Source: Stappia sediminis (GTDB lineage Bacteria > Pseudomonadota > Alphaproteobacteria > Rhizobiales > Stappiaceae). Taken from it: DNA of 64,000 nucleotides. How positions within the stretch are numbered: the stretch's first letter is position 1; the number at the start of each line of letters is the position of its first letter. The DNA is taken from contig NZ_WUMV01000003.1 of the NCBI RefSeq assembly GCF_009826895.1, positions 699,501 to 763,500 on the forward strand, given 5' to 3'. The position numbers were made by a program, and so were the translations under genes. The notes beneath the pieces are model-generated. The model searched no databases. It was not told the DNA's origin and was given only the letters and a program-made list of their open reading frames with translations. Below, piece after piece: positions 1 to 7,972 of this stretch.

Positions 1-34
1 GATCCATTTTCAGCGCATCGAGATCCATAGTCAT
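1..34 (-). CDS. 5' end of an unidentified gene, cut by the window start
   Basis: The last bases of the preceding minus-strand amidohydrolase gene form an ATGA overlap: its TGA stop shares bases with an ATG that opens a new frame reading MTMDLDALKMD before the window ends. The overlap implies translational coupling, so this should be the next gene of the transporter/amidohydrolase operon. Only about 11 residues are visible, which is too few to assign a family. Confidence 0.5.
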   Translation of the reverse strand, partial: MTMDLDALKMD

Positions 35-1341
35 TCGCTCCCCATGAGATCGTCGAGTTCGCGGTAGTCCGGAAGCTTGCGGTCGATCTTCCGTCCGCCG
101 CGCAGGACGATGCGGTCCCCGCTCGGGCGGGCAAGCAGTTCGTTCCAGTCGCGCGTGCGCAAGACCAGTATATCCGCGTGTTGCCCGACGTCGATGCGGC
201 CGAATACGGAGCGGCCGAGAAGATCCGCGGGCGTTGCGGTCACCGTCCTTATCCAGTCATCGACCGGATGGTCGAGGTGGAGGATGCGTGTCGCCTGCGC
301 GAAGACTTCCAACATGTCGAGATCGCCGTAGGCATAGAAGGGATCTCGGGTATTGTCGGAGGCAACGCTAACGGGAATGCCTCGCGCCTTCATCTCGTGC
401 AGGAGTGTCACACCGCGCCGGCGCGGCGTGCGGCCTTGAAGGCGGTCCTGAAGATAGAGATTGCACATCGGCAGGGAGACGATGCCGATCCCGGCCCTCG
501 CGACAAGATCGAGCGTGCGGTCGACTTCTCCCGGCGTTTGGGCGGAAAGCGAGCAGCAGTGCCCGCAAACGATCCTTCCCTCGAAGCGATGGTCGAGCGC
601 TTTTTGAGCGATGAGCGATAGGGATGCTGCTTGCGGATCCAGCGTTTCATCGACATGAAAATCGAGGTCGAGACCATGGCGGCTCGCCGTCCTGAAGACC
701 TTGTCGAGCGCGGCATCCAGCGCGTCGATCATATAGGTGACGGCACCAAGAGTTCCGCCGGCCTGTTTCACCCGCTTCGCGATCCTGTCGAGAAACGTGC
801 CCTCGAACACCGCCTCTATGCCGAACAGGGCAACGGCCTGAAGCTCGATGCGGCCGCGCCATTCCTCGCGCGTTTCCTGAAAAACGGGCCAGGAAATCTC
901 GTCCTGCGGCGGGATCGAGTCGAGATGGGTGCGGATGAGCGCGGTACCGTGCGCGTAGGCGGATCGCAGGCCGAAGTCCATCCGCCTGCGGACATCTTCG
1001 GCGTTCCAGCGCGCGGTGCGGTCGGTTGTCGTGGCCTCAAGGGCGCCAGTGAACGTCCCGTCCGGATTGGGCGCGCGCTTCCAGATATAGCCCTTGTCGA
1101 GGTGGGTGTGCATGTCGACAAGCATAGGCAGGACAAGGCCGCCATCGGCATCGACAACCTTCAGGCCGTCCGGCGTTGCTTCGCCCGAGGGAGAGATCGC
1201 GGCGATCTTCCCGCCTTCGATCCTGATGTTCGCGCGTGAAAGGCCTTGCGCATCCGTCGCAAGGGACGCCGCGGTGAGGCAGGCGGGCATGGAGGCATTT
1301 GCAATGACGAAGGGCTGATCGGGGATATCAAGGAAACTCAC
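31..1341 (-). CDS. codA: Cytosine deaminase-like amidohydrolase
   Basis: Protein of 436 aa from the metal-dependent amidohydrolase superfamily, closest in layout to cytosine deaminase, which converts cytosine to uracil and ammonia in the cytosol. Visible metal and catalytic motifs are HTH at residues 78-80 (VDMHTHLDKG), HVDET in mid-protein, a GHC histidine and SVASDNTRDPF with the C-terminal metal-binding Asp. It is the last complete gene of a minus-strand run after the ABC importer genes, only 4 bp from the permease, so the importer probably brings in its substrate. The true substrate could be another pyrimidine-like ring, since this family includes creatinine, isoguanine and other deaminases. 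Confidence 0.8.
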   Translation of the reverse strand: MSFLDIPDQPFVIANASMPACLTAASLATDAQGLSRANIRIEGGKIAAISPSGEATPDGLKVVDADGGLVLPMLVDMHTHLDKGYIWKRAPNPDGTFTGALEATTTDRTARWNAEDVRRRMDFGLRSAYAHGTALIRTHLDSIPPQDEISWPVFQETREEWRGRIELQAVALFGIEAVFEGTFLDRIAKRVKQAGGTLGAVTYMIDALDAALDKVFRTASRHGLDLDFHVDETLDPQAASLSLIAQKALDHRFEGRIVCGHCCSLSAQTPGEVDRTLDLVARAGIGIVSLPMCNLYLQDRLQGRTPRRRGVTLLHEMKARGIPVSVASDNTRDPFYAYGDLDMLEVFAQATRILHLDHPVDDWIRTVTATPADLLGRSVFGRIDVGQHADILVLRTRDWNELLARPSGDRIVLRGGRKIDRKLPDYRELDDLMGSE

Positions 1342-1345
1342 GGCC

Positions 1346-2221
1346 TCACACCTCCCGTTTCAGCGCGCTCTCGTGCCATTTGCGAAGGAGCATGTGCGAG
1401 ATGAAGCTTGTCGCCGCGAAAATCAGCACGCCCGTGATCGATAGCAGGAAGAGGGCGGCGAAGAGCCTTGGAATATTGAGCCGGAACTGGGATTCGATCA
1501 GCCGGAAGGCGAGACCAGAACCCGCACCTGCCGAACCCGCGGCGAATTCCGCGACCACGGCGGCGATCAGCGCAAGCCCGCCCGCAATGCGAAGGCCCGC
1601 CAGGAAATATGGCAATGCGTTCGGCAGCTTCAGGAAAATCAGCGTCTGCCAGCGGTTTGCGCCATAGAGCTTGAAGAGATCGAGCAGGTTGTGGTCGGTC
1701 GATTTCAGCCCCTGTGTCGTGTTTGAAAGCACGGGGAAGAAGGCGACGATCCAGGCGCAGATCAAAAGAGCGGCTTGCGTGGTCGGCACATAGATCAGGA
1801 TAAGCGGCGCGATCGCCACGATCGGTGTGACTTGCAGGATCACGGCATAGGGGTAGAGCGCAAGTTCGGCGATCTTCGATTCCGCGATCAGAACCGCCAG
1901 TGCGACGCCGCCCAAAAGCGCGAGAATGAGCGCCAGAAAGGTGATCTTGAGAGTGACCAGAAGTGCGGGCCCCAAAATGCCCCAGTCCGAGACAAGCGCA
2001 TCCGCAATGCGCATCGGGCTCGGCAGGATGTAATGCGGCACGTCGAAGGCCCAGACGTAAAGGCTCCATGCCACAAGCAGAAGCGCAAGCATGAGGAGCG
2101 GGATCAGGATGCGTTTTGCCCGCGCGGTCCTGCCGGGTGCGGATTTCGCATCCAGCAGGGCGACGGCGGGGTCGGCATTCGTTACGTTCTCGGGCTTTTT
2201 CTCCGTGGCTGCGAGGCTCAT
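1346..2221 (-). CDS. ABC transporter permease, NMT1/SsuC type
   Basis: Inner-membrane permease of 291 aa in the binding-protein-dependent family (SsuC/TauC/ThiX-like). A cytoplasmic N-terminus of about 35 residues is followed by about six hydrophobic segments. The EAA-like coupling loop is recognisable around 'DLFKLYGANRWQTLIFLKLPNALPY', which docks on the ATPase. It overlaps the ATPase gene by 4 bp and lies 4 bp before the cytosine-deaminase-like gene, so the four genes form one transcription unit. The substrate cannot be read from the permease. A nucleobase or hydroxymethylpyrimidine-like compound is inferred from the neighbouring deaminase. Confidence 0.88.
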   Translation of the reverse strand: MSLAATEKKPENVTNADPAVALLDAKSAPGRTARAKRILIPLLMLALLLVAWSLYVWAFDVPHYILPSPMRIADALVSDWGILGPALLVTLKITFLALILALLGGVALAVLIAESKIAELALYPYAVILQVTPIVAIAPLILIYVPTTQAALLICAWIVAFFPVLSNTTQGLKSTDHNLLDLFKLYGANRWQTLIFLKLPNALPYFLAGLRIAGGLALIAAVVAEFAAGSAGAGSGLAFRLIESQFRLNIPRLFAALFLLSITGVLIFAATSFISHMLLRKWHESALKREV

Positions 2222-3063
2222 GCTTCCGCGCTCGCCTCCATCGCATCGTGCAGCGCGTTCGACGCTTTCCGGCAGTAGTCGTTATAGACGGGCGAGGTGC
2301 GGAACTCCTCCTCGCGGGGGTAGGGCGCGTCGACCGCCATGTCCTCCACCACGCGGCCCGGGCGGGCCGCCATAACGACGATGCGGTTCGAAAGATAAAC
2401 GCTTTCGAACACCGAATGGGTGACGAAGATGACCGTCCAGCCGAACTTCTCCCAAAGATGCAGGAGGTCGTTGTTGAGTTTGAAGCGCGTGATCTCGTCG
2501 AGCGCGGCGAAGGGCTCGTCCATCAGGAGAAGGCGCGGCTTGGTAACCAGCGCGCGGGCAATGGAAACGCGCATCTTCATGCCGCCGGAAAGTTCGCGCG
2601 GATAGCTGTCGGCGAAATCTTCAAGACCCACCATCTCCAGCGCGGCGATGACGTCGTCGCGGGCGGCGCGCTTTGAAACGCCCTTGAGCCTCAGCGGCAG
2701 CCAAACGTTGCCGAACACCGTCGCCCAGGGCATCAGCGTCGGTTCCTGGAAAACGAAGCTGATCTCGTGGCCGCCGTCTTCCGCCGGTTTCCCGCGCCGT
2801 GCTTCCTCGGGCCAGGTCACGGAGCCCGAAGAGGCAGTCGAAAGCCCGGCGATGATCCTGAGCGCCGTCGACTTGCCGCAGCCCGAGGGCCCAAGCAGGC
2901 TCACGAATTCGCCACGCTTTATGTCGAGCGACATCTCCTTCAGCGCCACGGTGCCGTTGGCGAAGACCTTGGAAACTTTCTTCAGCGAAATAATCGGCGC
3001 GGAGTTTTCTCCGCGCGCCATTTCACGCGCGGAGCCGGTCGCCGCAATCGAATTTGCCGTCAC
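2218..3063 (-). CDS. ABC transporter ATP-binding protein, NMT1/SsuB type
   Basis: ATPase subunit that drives the adjacent importer. Visible motifs are Walker A GPSGCGKS, Q-loop FVFQEPTLMPWA (typical of nitrate/sulfonate/NMT1 ATPases), signature LSGGMKMR, Walker B LLLMDEPFAALD and the switch histidine in FVTHS. I chose the GTG at 3063 because it lies 17 bp after the binding-protein stop with a GAAGG ribosome site ahead. An ATG at 3114 would overlap the upstream gene by 34 bp, and an ATG at 3021 gives a shorter protein. It overlaps the permease gene by 4 bp. Confidence 0.87.
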   Translation of the reverse strand: MTANSIAATGSAREMARGENSAPIISLKKVSKVFANGTVALKEMSLDIKRGEFVSLLGPSGCGKSTALRIIAGLSTASSGSVTWPEEARRGKPAEDGGHEISFVFQEPTLMPWATVFGNVWLPLRLKGVSKRAARDDVIAALEMVGLEDFADSYPRELSGGMKMRVSIARALVTKPRLLLMDEPFAALDEITRFKLNNDLLHLWEKFGWTVIFVTHSVFESVYLSNRIVVMAARPGRVVEDMAVDAPYPREEEFRTSPVYNDYCRKASNALHDAMEASAEA

Positions 3064-3080
3064 GTTGCTTAAGCGCCTTC

Positions 3081-4082
3081 CTATTTCTTCAGGTCCATTC
3101 CAAGGCCGTTGCAAACGAATTCGGTCGTATAGACAGTGGAAATGTCGAGATCGGCTTTGACCACACCGGATTTCACCATGTCGTCGTAAAAGCCCTTGAT
3201 GCGCTCTTCCGTCATGCAGCCAATGCCTTTTTCAAGCGCTGTGCCGGATTCAACGAGGCCGAATTCCTTCATCTTGTCGATCGTGAAGGCGATCTGGGCG
3301 TCCGTCATTTCCGGGTTGGCCTGCTTGATGAGGTCGTTTGCCGCGCTGTTGTCGCCGTAAAGATAATTGTACCAGCCGATGATCGAAGCCTCGACGAAAC
3401 GCTTCACGATGTCCGGATTTTGCTCCAGAAAATCGGCCTTGGTCTCGATCATGGTTGAATAGGTGTCGAAGCCGGCGTCGGCCAGCAGGAAGAGTTTCGG
3501 CTTGAAGCCGCCTTCCGTTTCGATTGCGAAGGGTTCCGACGTTATGTAGCCCTGCTGCGCTGACTGTTTGTCGGCAAGGAAGGGAGCCGGGTTGAACGTG
3601 TAGGGCTTGTATTGCTCATCGCGGAAGCCCTCGAAATTCGCCTTCATCCACTGAAAGCCGGTTGCGTAAAGATCCTTGCCGAGAAAGATAGTCGGCAGCT
3701 TGGCCAGATCCTCGAATGTCTCGATCCCCTGATCGGGATGGGCGATCAGGACTTGCGGATCCTTCTGGAAGATCGCGGCAACCTCGACGACCGGGATGCC
3801 CTGTTCCACGGCCGAGAAGGAGCCGATCAGGTTGCCCTGCATGTAGAACTGGATCCTGTCGGCCATCAGCAGCGCCTGGTTGGCCGCCTGCGGGCCGCCC
3901 TGGATGATCTCGACATTGAGCCCGTATTTCTCGTAGGTGCCGTCGGCAACCGCCTGGTAGAAGCCGCCATGCTCGGCTTCGGCCAGCCAGTTGGTTCCGA
4001 ATTTCACCTCGTCGAGCGCGATTGCCGCGTTCGTGGTGGCGAAAAGCGCGATCGATGCGCATAGTCCTGCCAGAATTCGCAT
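3081..4082 (-). CDS. ABC transporter substrate-binding protein, NMT1/THI5-like
   Basis: Periplasmic binding protein of 333 aa. The ATG at 4082 is preceded by GGAGG with a 10 nt spacer and starts a Sec signal peptide (MRILAGLCASIALFATTNA). The mature protein has the NMT1/SsuA fold signature 'FGTNWLAEAEHGGFYQAVADG' and 'GLNVEIIQGG'. This family includes binding proteins for thiamine-precursor pyrimidines, pyrimidine analogues and alkanesulfonates. It is the first gene of the operon with the ATPase, permease and cytosine-deaminase-like enzyme, which favours a pyrimidine-type ligand by inference. I saw no TPP-riboswitch consensus in the 220 bp upstream. Confidence 0.85.
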   Translation of the reverse strand: MRILAGLCASIALFATTNAAIALDEVKFGTNWLAEAEHGGFYQAVADGTYEKYGLNVEIIQGGPQAANQALLMADRIQFYMQGNLIGSFSAVEQGIPVVEVAAIFQKDPQVLIAHPDQGIETFEDLAKLPTIFLGKDLYATGFQWMKANFEGFRDEQYKPYTFNPAPFLADKQSAQQGYITSEPFAIETEGGFKPKLFLLADAGFDTYSTMIETKADFLEQNPDIVKRFVEASIIGWYNYLYGDNSAANDLIKQANPEMTDAQIAFTIDKMKEFGLVESGTALEKGIGCMTEERIKGFYDDMVKSGVVKADLDISTVYTTEFVCNGLGMDLKK

Positions 4083-4379
4083 TGTACGTCGGCCTCCGGT
4101 TGGTGATGGCGCCCGATTATGGTTTCGGGGTCTCCCTGGAATTTCGATGCGGCCCCTTTGGGCAACCTTTGATACCGAGCAAGCGCCGTGCCATGTCGCG
4201 TGCCTCTCGCACTTAGGCTTCGCGCCTGCAAAACTCGACAAGCGGCAGCTCGATTAAGACACTAGCGCAGGTTTCCTGCTCAAAAAAGCAGCATGCATTG
4301 ATTGCAGTCGCGGCTTTCGCGGCAGCCGAAAGACCGGCTAGCATCCGTTTGCCATCCGGTCGTTTCTCGAGGAAAGCCA

Positions 4380-4763
4380 ATGCGCCAGATCACCCCAGGC
4401 TCGATCCGCCCACCCTTTGCCCGTTATAGCCATGGTATCGAGGTTCCCGCAGGCGCGCGGCTTCTCGTGTGCTCGGGCCAGCTCGGCATTGCGTCTGACG
4501 ATCGTGTTCCCGCCGACGTGGAAGGGCAGACGCGCCTCTGTTTCGAAAACATCGGCGCAATTCTCGCGGAAGGCGGAATGGGATTTGCCGATATCGTGCG
4601 CATCAACGCTTTCGTGACAGGGCGCGAGCACCTCAGGGGTTATATGAAGGTGCGTGACGAATTTACCGCCGATCCGCCACCGGCCTCCACGCTGATGATC
4701 GTTTCGGGCTTCGCGCGCGAGGAATTCCTGGTCGAGGTCGAGGTGATCGCGGCGAGTACGTGA
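4380..4763 (+). CDS. RidA/YjgF/UK114 family protein lacking the usual catalytic arginine
   Basis: Small protein of 127 aa with the Rid fold: LLVCSGQLG near the N-terminus, 'ENIGAILAEGG', and a C-terminal VEVEVIAAS. Start chosen at 4380 after a GAGGAAAG ribosome site. RidA proteins that hydrolyse reactive enamines/imines have a conserved Arg in a P-A-R-S motif. The aligned segment here reads PPASTLMIV, so the Arg is Ser/Thr. This resembles Rid subfamilies not shown to be 2-aminoacrylate deaminases. It is divergent from the pyrimidine ABC operon, and its 3' end is partly duplicated 0.9 kb downstream. Confidence 0.83.
   Translation: MRQITPGSIRPPFARYSHGIEVPAGARLLVCSGQLGIASDDRVPADVEGQTRLCFENIGAILAEGGMGFADIVRINAFVTGREHLRGYMKVRDEFTADPPPASTLMIVSGFAREEFLVEVEVIAAST
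4710..4754 (+). repeat. ridA 3'-end copy of an imperfect direct repeat flanking an AT-rich island
   Basis: This stretch inside the end of the Rid gene recurs imperfectly at 5636-5674. Both begin TTCGCGCGC, share AATTC at the same offset, and end GAGGTGATCGCG followed by CGA. The downstream copy differs by several G-to-A changes and lacks one 6 bp unit of a GAGGTC tandem. The two copies bracket the AT-rich segment that codes the 4-TM protein, as expected for an insertion that duplicated its target or reconstituted a gene end. Confidence 0.6.
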
Positions 4764-4897
4764 AATTACCATAAATCTATATAATCAAGCGTTTTTCCTT
4801 CGATGGAGAGGTAAGAATCAGTGTCGGGGATTTGGACCATGAAAGAGGGTTGGTTGCAATTTGTGCAATTTTCAGCTTACAAAAATAGAAGTCATAT

Positions 4898-5530
4898 CTA
4901 ACTGCGAGAGTTGTGATGATAATAGAAAGAGAAAATGGGAAGGAAAGCGACGGCAGCAGCCAATCCCAAACCCAAAATGATGCTGACCGTTTTCCCACTG
5001 ATGTCGCTCAGAAAGATGAAGGTGATCCCGGAAAGGAAACAAGATAAAGGAGCTAAAAATATAATTCGCTGTCCAGTAATTATTTTCTGAGATTTGTTTC
5101 GATTTTCTTTCGAATTTTTTTGCCAAGCCAATAGTCGTTTTTTTGCGAGTTCAGGAAGTAGATCTTGGCTGAAATTTTGATTGTTTTCTATTAAATCATT
5201 CCAATTATTGATGTCCCAATCTGGCGGATGCACTCTGCCGGAATCGTAATTTTTCAAATTAACTGAAGCTGCAAAGAAGATTGTTGAGAGGAGTATGTTG
5301 ATAGATATTGAGATATTTAATAAAATGAAGACGTCGCTCAAATTTTTATAATTATTAAAAATATATATTATTATAGCAGTTAAAGTTGGGATTAATAGTG
5401 TCAAATAATGGCGCGCTTTAATTTCCAAATCTGTGTATAATTTTTCATTAAAATCTAACCCGCCTTCAAATTCTTCTTTTAGGAAGATAATATTTTCCAA
5501 TTTCGAATTTAATTTAGATTTACTTGTCAT
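4898..5530 (-). CDS. AT-rich orphan protein with four predicted membrane segments
   Basis: Not a family I can name with certainty. The 210 aa protein starts at an ATG with AGGA seven bases upstream; an ATG ten codons earlier lacks a ribosome site. Hydrophobic segments lie at about 41-58, 66-89, 155-174 and 181-203, with a polar Asn/Lys-rich cytoplasmic-type loop (about 90-150) between two TM hairpins. The codon choice (many AAA, AAT, ATT) is unlike the GC-rich neighbours, so recent transfer is likely. The soluble head, 'KAR' motif before TM1 and paired TM hairpins recall SLATT/S-4TM-type membrane effectors of nucleotide-signalling defence systems, but no cyclase or sensor gene is adjacent, so this is only a suggestion. 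Confidence 0.65.
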   Translation of the reverse strand: MTSKSKLNSKLENIIFLKEEFEGGLDFNEKLYTDLEIKARHYLTLLIPTLTAIIIYIFNNYKNLSDVFILLNISISINILLSTIFFAASVNLKNYDSGRVHPPDWDINNWNDLIENNQNFSQDLLPELAKKRLLAWQKNSKENRNKSQKIITGQRIIFLAPLSCFLSGITFIFLSDISGKTVSIILGLGLAAAVAFLPIFSFYYHHNSRS

Positions 5531-5635
5531 AATATTGTCCTGTCTGCTTGAATTTTTCATTAATACGATGTTTAATTTCTTTGATCAAGGTGAAATTCAA
5601 TTAAATACTTATTTTTCAAATTTTGCTTTTTAGGT

Positions 5636-5674
5636 TTCGCGCGCAAAAAATTCTAGTTCGAGGTGATCGCGACG
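5636..5674 (+). repeat. Degenerate second copy of the ridA 3' end
   Basis: Imperfect direct repeat of 4710-4754 with several G-to-A substitutions and a 6 bp deletion. It marks the right boundary of the AT-rich island: base composition returns to the GC-rich background just after it. In the ridA frame this copy hits an early TAG, so it is not functional coding sequence. Confidence 0.6.
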
Positions 5675-5775
5675 AAAGCTGAATGTGAGTTGAGAATGGC
5701 AATTAGAGAGCTCTTCCCGGCCTCCCGGTGATTAGCCGCTGTTTGGGCTCAGACGGTCGTCCACCCAGGTCAAGT

Positions 5776-5871
5776 TTCATCGAGACTGTCAGCCGCTTCG
5801 CGCGGTCGATCACCCGGCTGGCCGGGGTGCTCTTCGTCGGTTTCGGCTGCAAGCTCGCGCTCGACAGGTAA
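5776..5871 (+). pseudogene. C-terminal remnant of a LysE/RhtB-like amino-acid exporter
   Basis: The plus strand reads in frame FIETVSRFARSITRLAG followed by VLFVGFGCKLALDR and a TAA stop at 5869-5871. An R-x-x-G-x-x-F-x-G-x-G-x-x-L-A-L ending is characteristic of the last transmembrane helix of LysE/RhtB family exporters. No upstream part of such a gene is present: the frame runs back only a short way and then meets the island boundary. The likely reading is that insertion or deletion at this locus removed the 5' part of a former exporter gene. The stretch 5675-5775 holds nothing else recognisable. Confidence 0.45.
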
Positions 5872-5879
5872 GGTGCACT

Positions 5880-6308
5880 TCACCCGCAATCGGGTTCACA
5901 CGCGGCAAGCACCTTGGCCGTGTCATACATCTCGAAGAATTCGACGATCCTGCCGTTTTTGATCTTGAAGAGATCGATCTTCGGCGTTTCCACGGTTTTG
6001 CCGGTGGCCTTATTGCGCCACGCGGTTGAGCCGATGGCGACCACGCGATCGCCCTGGGCGACATATTCGTCGATCGTGTAGTGGATCATGTCGAACTGCT
6101 CGACGAGCGAGCGTAGATAATCTTCCACTTCAGACTTTGCATTCCGGTGTTGCGTGAATTCCAGAGGTTTCGTTCCTTCCGCCAACGAATCGAAGTTGAC
6201 GTTGTCATCCAGAAGGTTCAGCCAGTAATCGATGCTGCCGCCTTTTGTTTCATGCCAGTGAGCGTATGCGGCTTTAAGGATGGAGATATTGCTTTCCTCG
6301 GAAGGCAT
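5880..6308 (-). CDS. SnoaL/NTF2-like fold protein
   Basis: Protein of 142 aa with the NTF2-like alpha+beta cone pattern: an N-terminal helix (ISILKAAYAHWHETKGG), 'YWLNLLDDNVNFDSLAEG', central strands with 'IDEYVAQGDRVVAIGSTAWRNKATGK', and 'KIDLFKIKNGRIVEFFEMYDTAKV' at the end. Such proteins bind small hydrophobic ligands or act as isomerases, hydratases or limonene-epoxide-like hydrolases; the substrate here is unknown. Start taken at 6308 because residues upstream have no fold-like sequence and lie in the 298 bp gap shared with the divergent deaminase gene, in which I saw no other gene. Confidence 0.75.
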   Translation of the reverse strand: MPSEESNISILKAAYAHWHETKGGSIDYWLNLLDDNVNFDSLAEGTKPLEFTQHRNAKSEVEDYLRSLVEQFDMIHYTIDEYVAQGDRVVAIGSTAWRNKATGKTVETPKIDLFKIKNGRIVEFFEMYDTAKVLAACEPDCG

Positions 6309-6606
6309 TGCGACTGTTCCCGTTGAAAAATTCAGATTGAAAATCTTTCGATCATCATAACCGGAAAGCCGTTTTCCGGCGAATCTGCCGTTTCCCAGTG
6401 CGTTGCCGTTATCGCCGTTGCCGTATCGACGGCGAGGATGATAACTTTCGCTGTCGCGCCACGAGGTGTACCTTTTGGCGCTGAAACTGGCGGGCAAGAC
6501 GAAGCCCGTTATTCGAAACTGAATTCCCCCTGCGCGGAACTCGGGCGGCCTGGAAAATCCGGGCCGCTATCAAAGCCTGCAGGTCCGATTGGAAAAGGAC
6601 CATTCC

Positions 6607-7953
6607 ATGCGCTTGTGGATCAAAGACCCTATTGCAATTCTGGCTGAAGGTGCCGAACGCGGCGTCGTCGTGGAGGACGGCGTCATCGTCGAGCTTGTCG
6701 CGCGCGGAAATGAGCCGGCACTGCCGGTCGACCAAACGTTCGACGCCTCCAACCACGTGATCACCCCGGGGCTGGTGAACACGCACCACCATTTCTTCCA
6801 GACGCTGACGCGTGCCCATCCTTCCGCGATCAACAAGGAACTTTTTCCCTGGCTCACATCGCTCTATCCGATCTGGGCGAGAAACGTGACGCCGGAAACC
6901 TTCAGGATGGCGACACGGCTCGCGCTGACCGAACTTTTGATGTCCGGCTGCACGGCTGCCGCCGACCATCACTATCTCTTCCCCGCCGGCCTTGACGAAG
7001 CCGTCGACATCCAGGTGGAGGAGGCGACGCGCATCGGCATCCGCATGACGGTGACGCGCGGGTCCATGAACCTGAGCGAAAAGGACGGTGGCCTGCCGCC
7101 GGATTCGGTTGTTCAGGACGAGGACACGATCCTGGCCGATTGCGAGCGCGTTTTGTCGCGCTATCACGATACCTCCGAGGGGTCTTTCATCCAGGTCGCG
7201 CTTGCGCCGTGTGCGCCCTTCACCGTGACCAAGCGGCTGATGCGCGACAGCGTGGCGCTGGCGGAGAAATACGATTGCCGCCTGCATACTCATCTTGGCG
7301 AGACGAAGGACGAGGACGACTACTGCGAGCATCACTTCAACTGCAGGCCGGTCGATTATCTTGAGGAATGCGGTTGGCTGAACGACCGGGTGTGGCTTGC
7401 CCATGGCATCCACTTTACCGACGAGGAGGTAAAGCGTCTCGGCCATGCCTGCGTGGGTGTTTGCCATTGTCCGACGTCGAACATGGTGCTCGCCTCCGGC
7501 CAGTGCCGGACGAAGGAACTGGAGGCAGCCGGTGTTACCGTGGGCCTCGGCGTCGACGGTTCCGCGTCGAACGACAATTCCAACCTGATGGAAGGCGTGC
7601 GCCACGCGCTGATGATCAATCGTCTTACCTATGATGCGGCGAGCGTCACCCATTTCGACGTTTTCCGCTGGGCGACGGAAGGCTCGGCCAAATGTCTGGG
7701 CCGCAACGATATCGGCGCGATCGCCGTCGGCAAGCAGGCTGACATGTCGTTCTACACTCTTGATGAATTGCGTTTTTCCGGCAGCGGAGATCCGCTTGCC
7801 GCGCTCGTCCTGTGCGGTGCTCATTCGGCGGATCGTGTGATGATCGCGGGTGCCTGGAAGGTCATGAATGGCCTCCCGGTTCACATCGACGTGGAGCGTT
7901 TGCGCTACGAGCACGGTGAAGCGGCCAAGCGCTTCCTGGAATCCTTGCAGTAA
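6607..7953 (+). CDS. 8-oxoguanine deaminase-like amidohydrolase
   Basis: Cytosolic zinc amidohydrolase of 448 aa in the TrzN/AtzA/8-oxoguanine deaminase group, which hydrolyses 8-oxoguanine to urate and ammonia. Motifs: NTHHHFFQTLTRA with the HxH at residues 60-62, LHTHLGETKDE carrying the third His and catalytic Glu, WLAHGIHF, and GLGVDGSASND with the metal-binding Asp. Start set at ATG 6607 with AAGGA eight bases ahead; an in-frame TTG lies six codons upstream. The length and the 'HFFQTLTR' wording fit 8-oxoguanine deaminase better than atrazine hydrolases. With the cytosine-deaminase-like and creatininase-family genes it makes a nucleobase/cyclic-amide cluster. Confidence 0.82.
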   Translation: MRLWIKDPIAILAEGAERGVVVEDGVIVELVARGNEPALPVDQTFDASNHVITPGLVNTHHHFFQTLTRAHPSAINKELFPWLTSLYPIWARNVTPETFRMATRLALTELLMSGCTAAADHHYLFPAGLDEAVDIQVEEATRIGIRMTVTRGSMNLSEKDGGLPPDSVVQDEDTILADCERVLSRYHDTSEGSFIQVALAPCAPFTVTKRLMRDSVALAEKYDCRLHTHLGETKDEDDYCEHHFNCRPVDYLEECGWLNDRVWLAHGIHFTDEEVKRLGHACVGVCHCPTSNMVLASGQCRTKELEAAGVTVGLGVDGSASNDNSNLMEGVRHALMINRLTYDAASVTHFDVFRWATEGSAKCLGRNDIGAIAVGKQADMSFYTLDELRFSGSGDPLAALVLCGAHSADRVMIAGAWKVMNGLPVHIDVERLRYEHGEAAKRFLESLQ

Positions 7954-7972
7954 CCCTCAGGCGGTGGCGTCG

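Noticed and set aside
4083-4300. TPP riboswitch upstream of the NMT1-type binding protein
   Set aside because: The conserved CTGAGA and ACCTGA blocks are absent.
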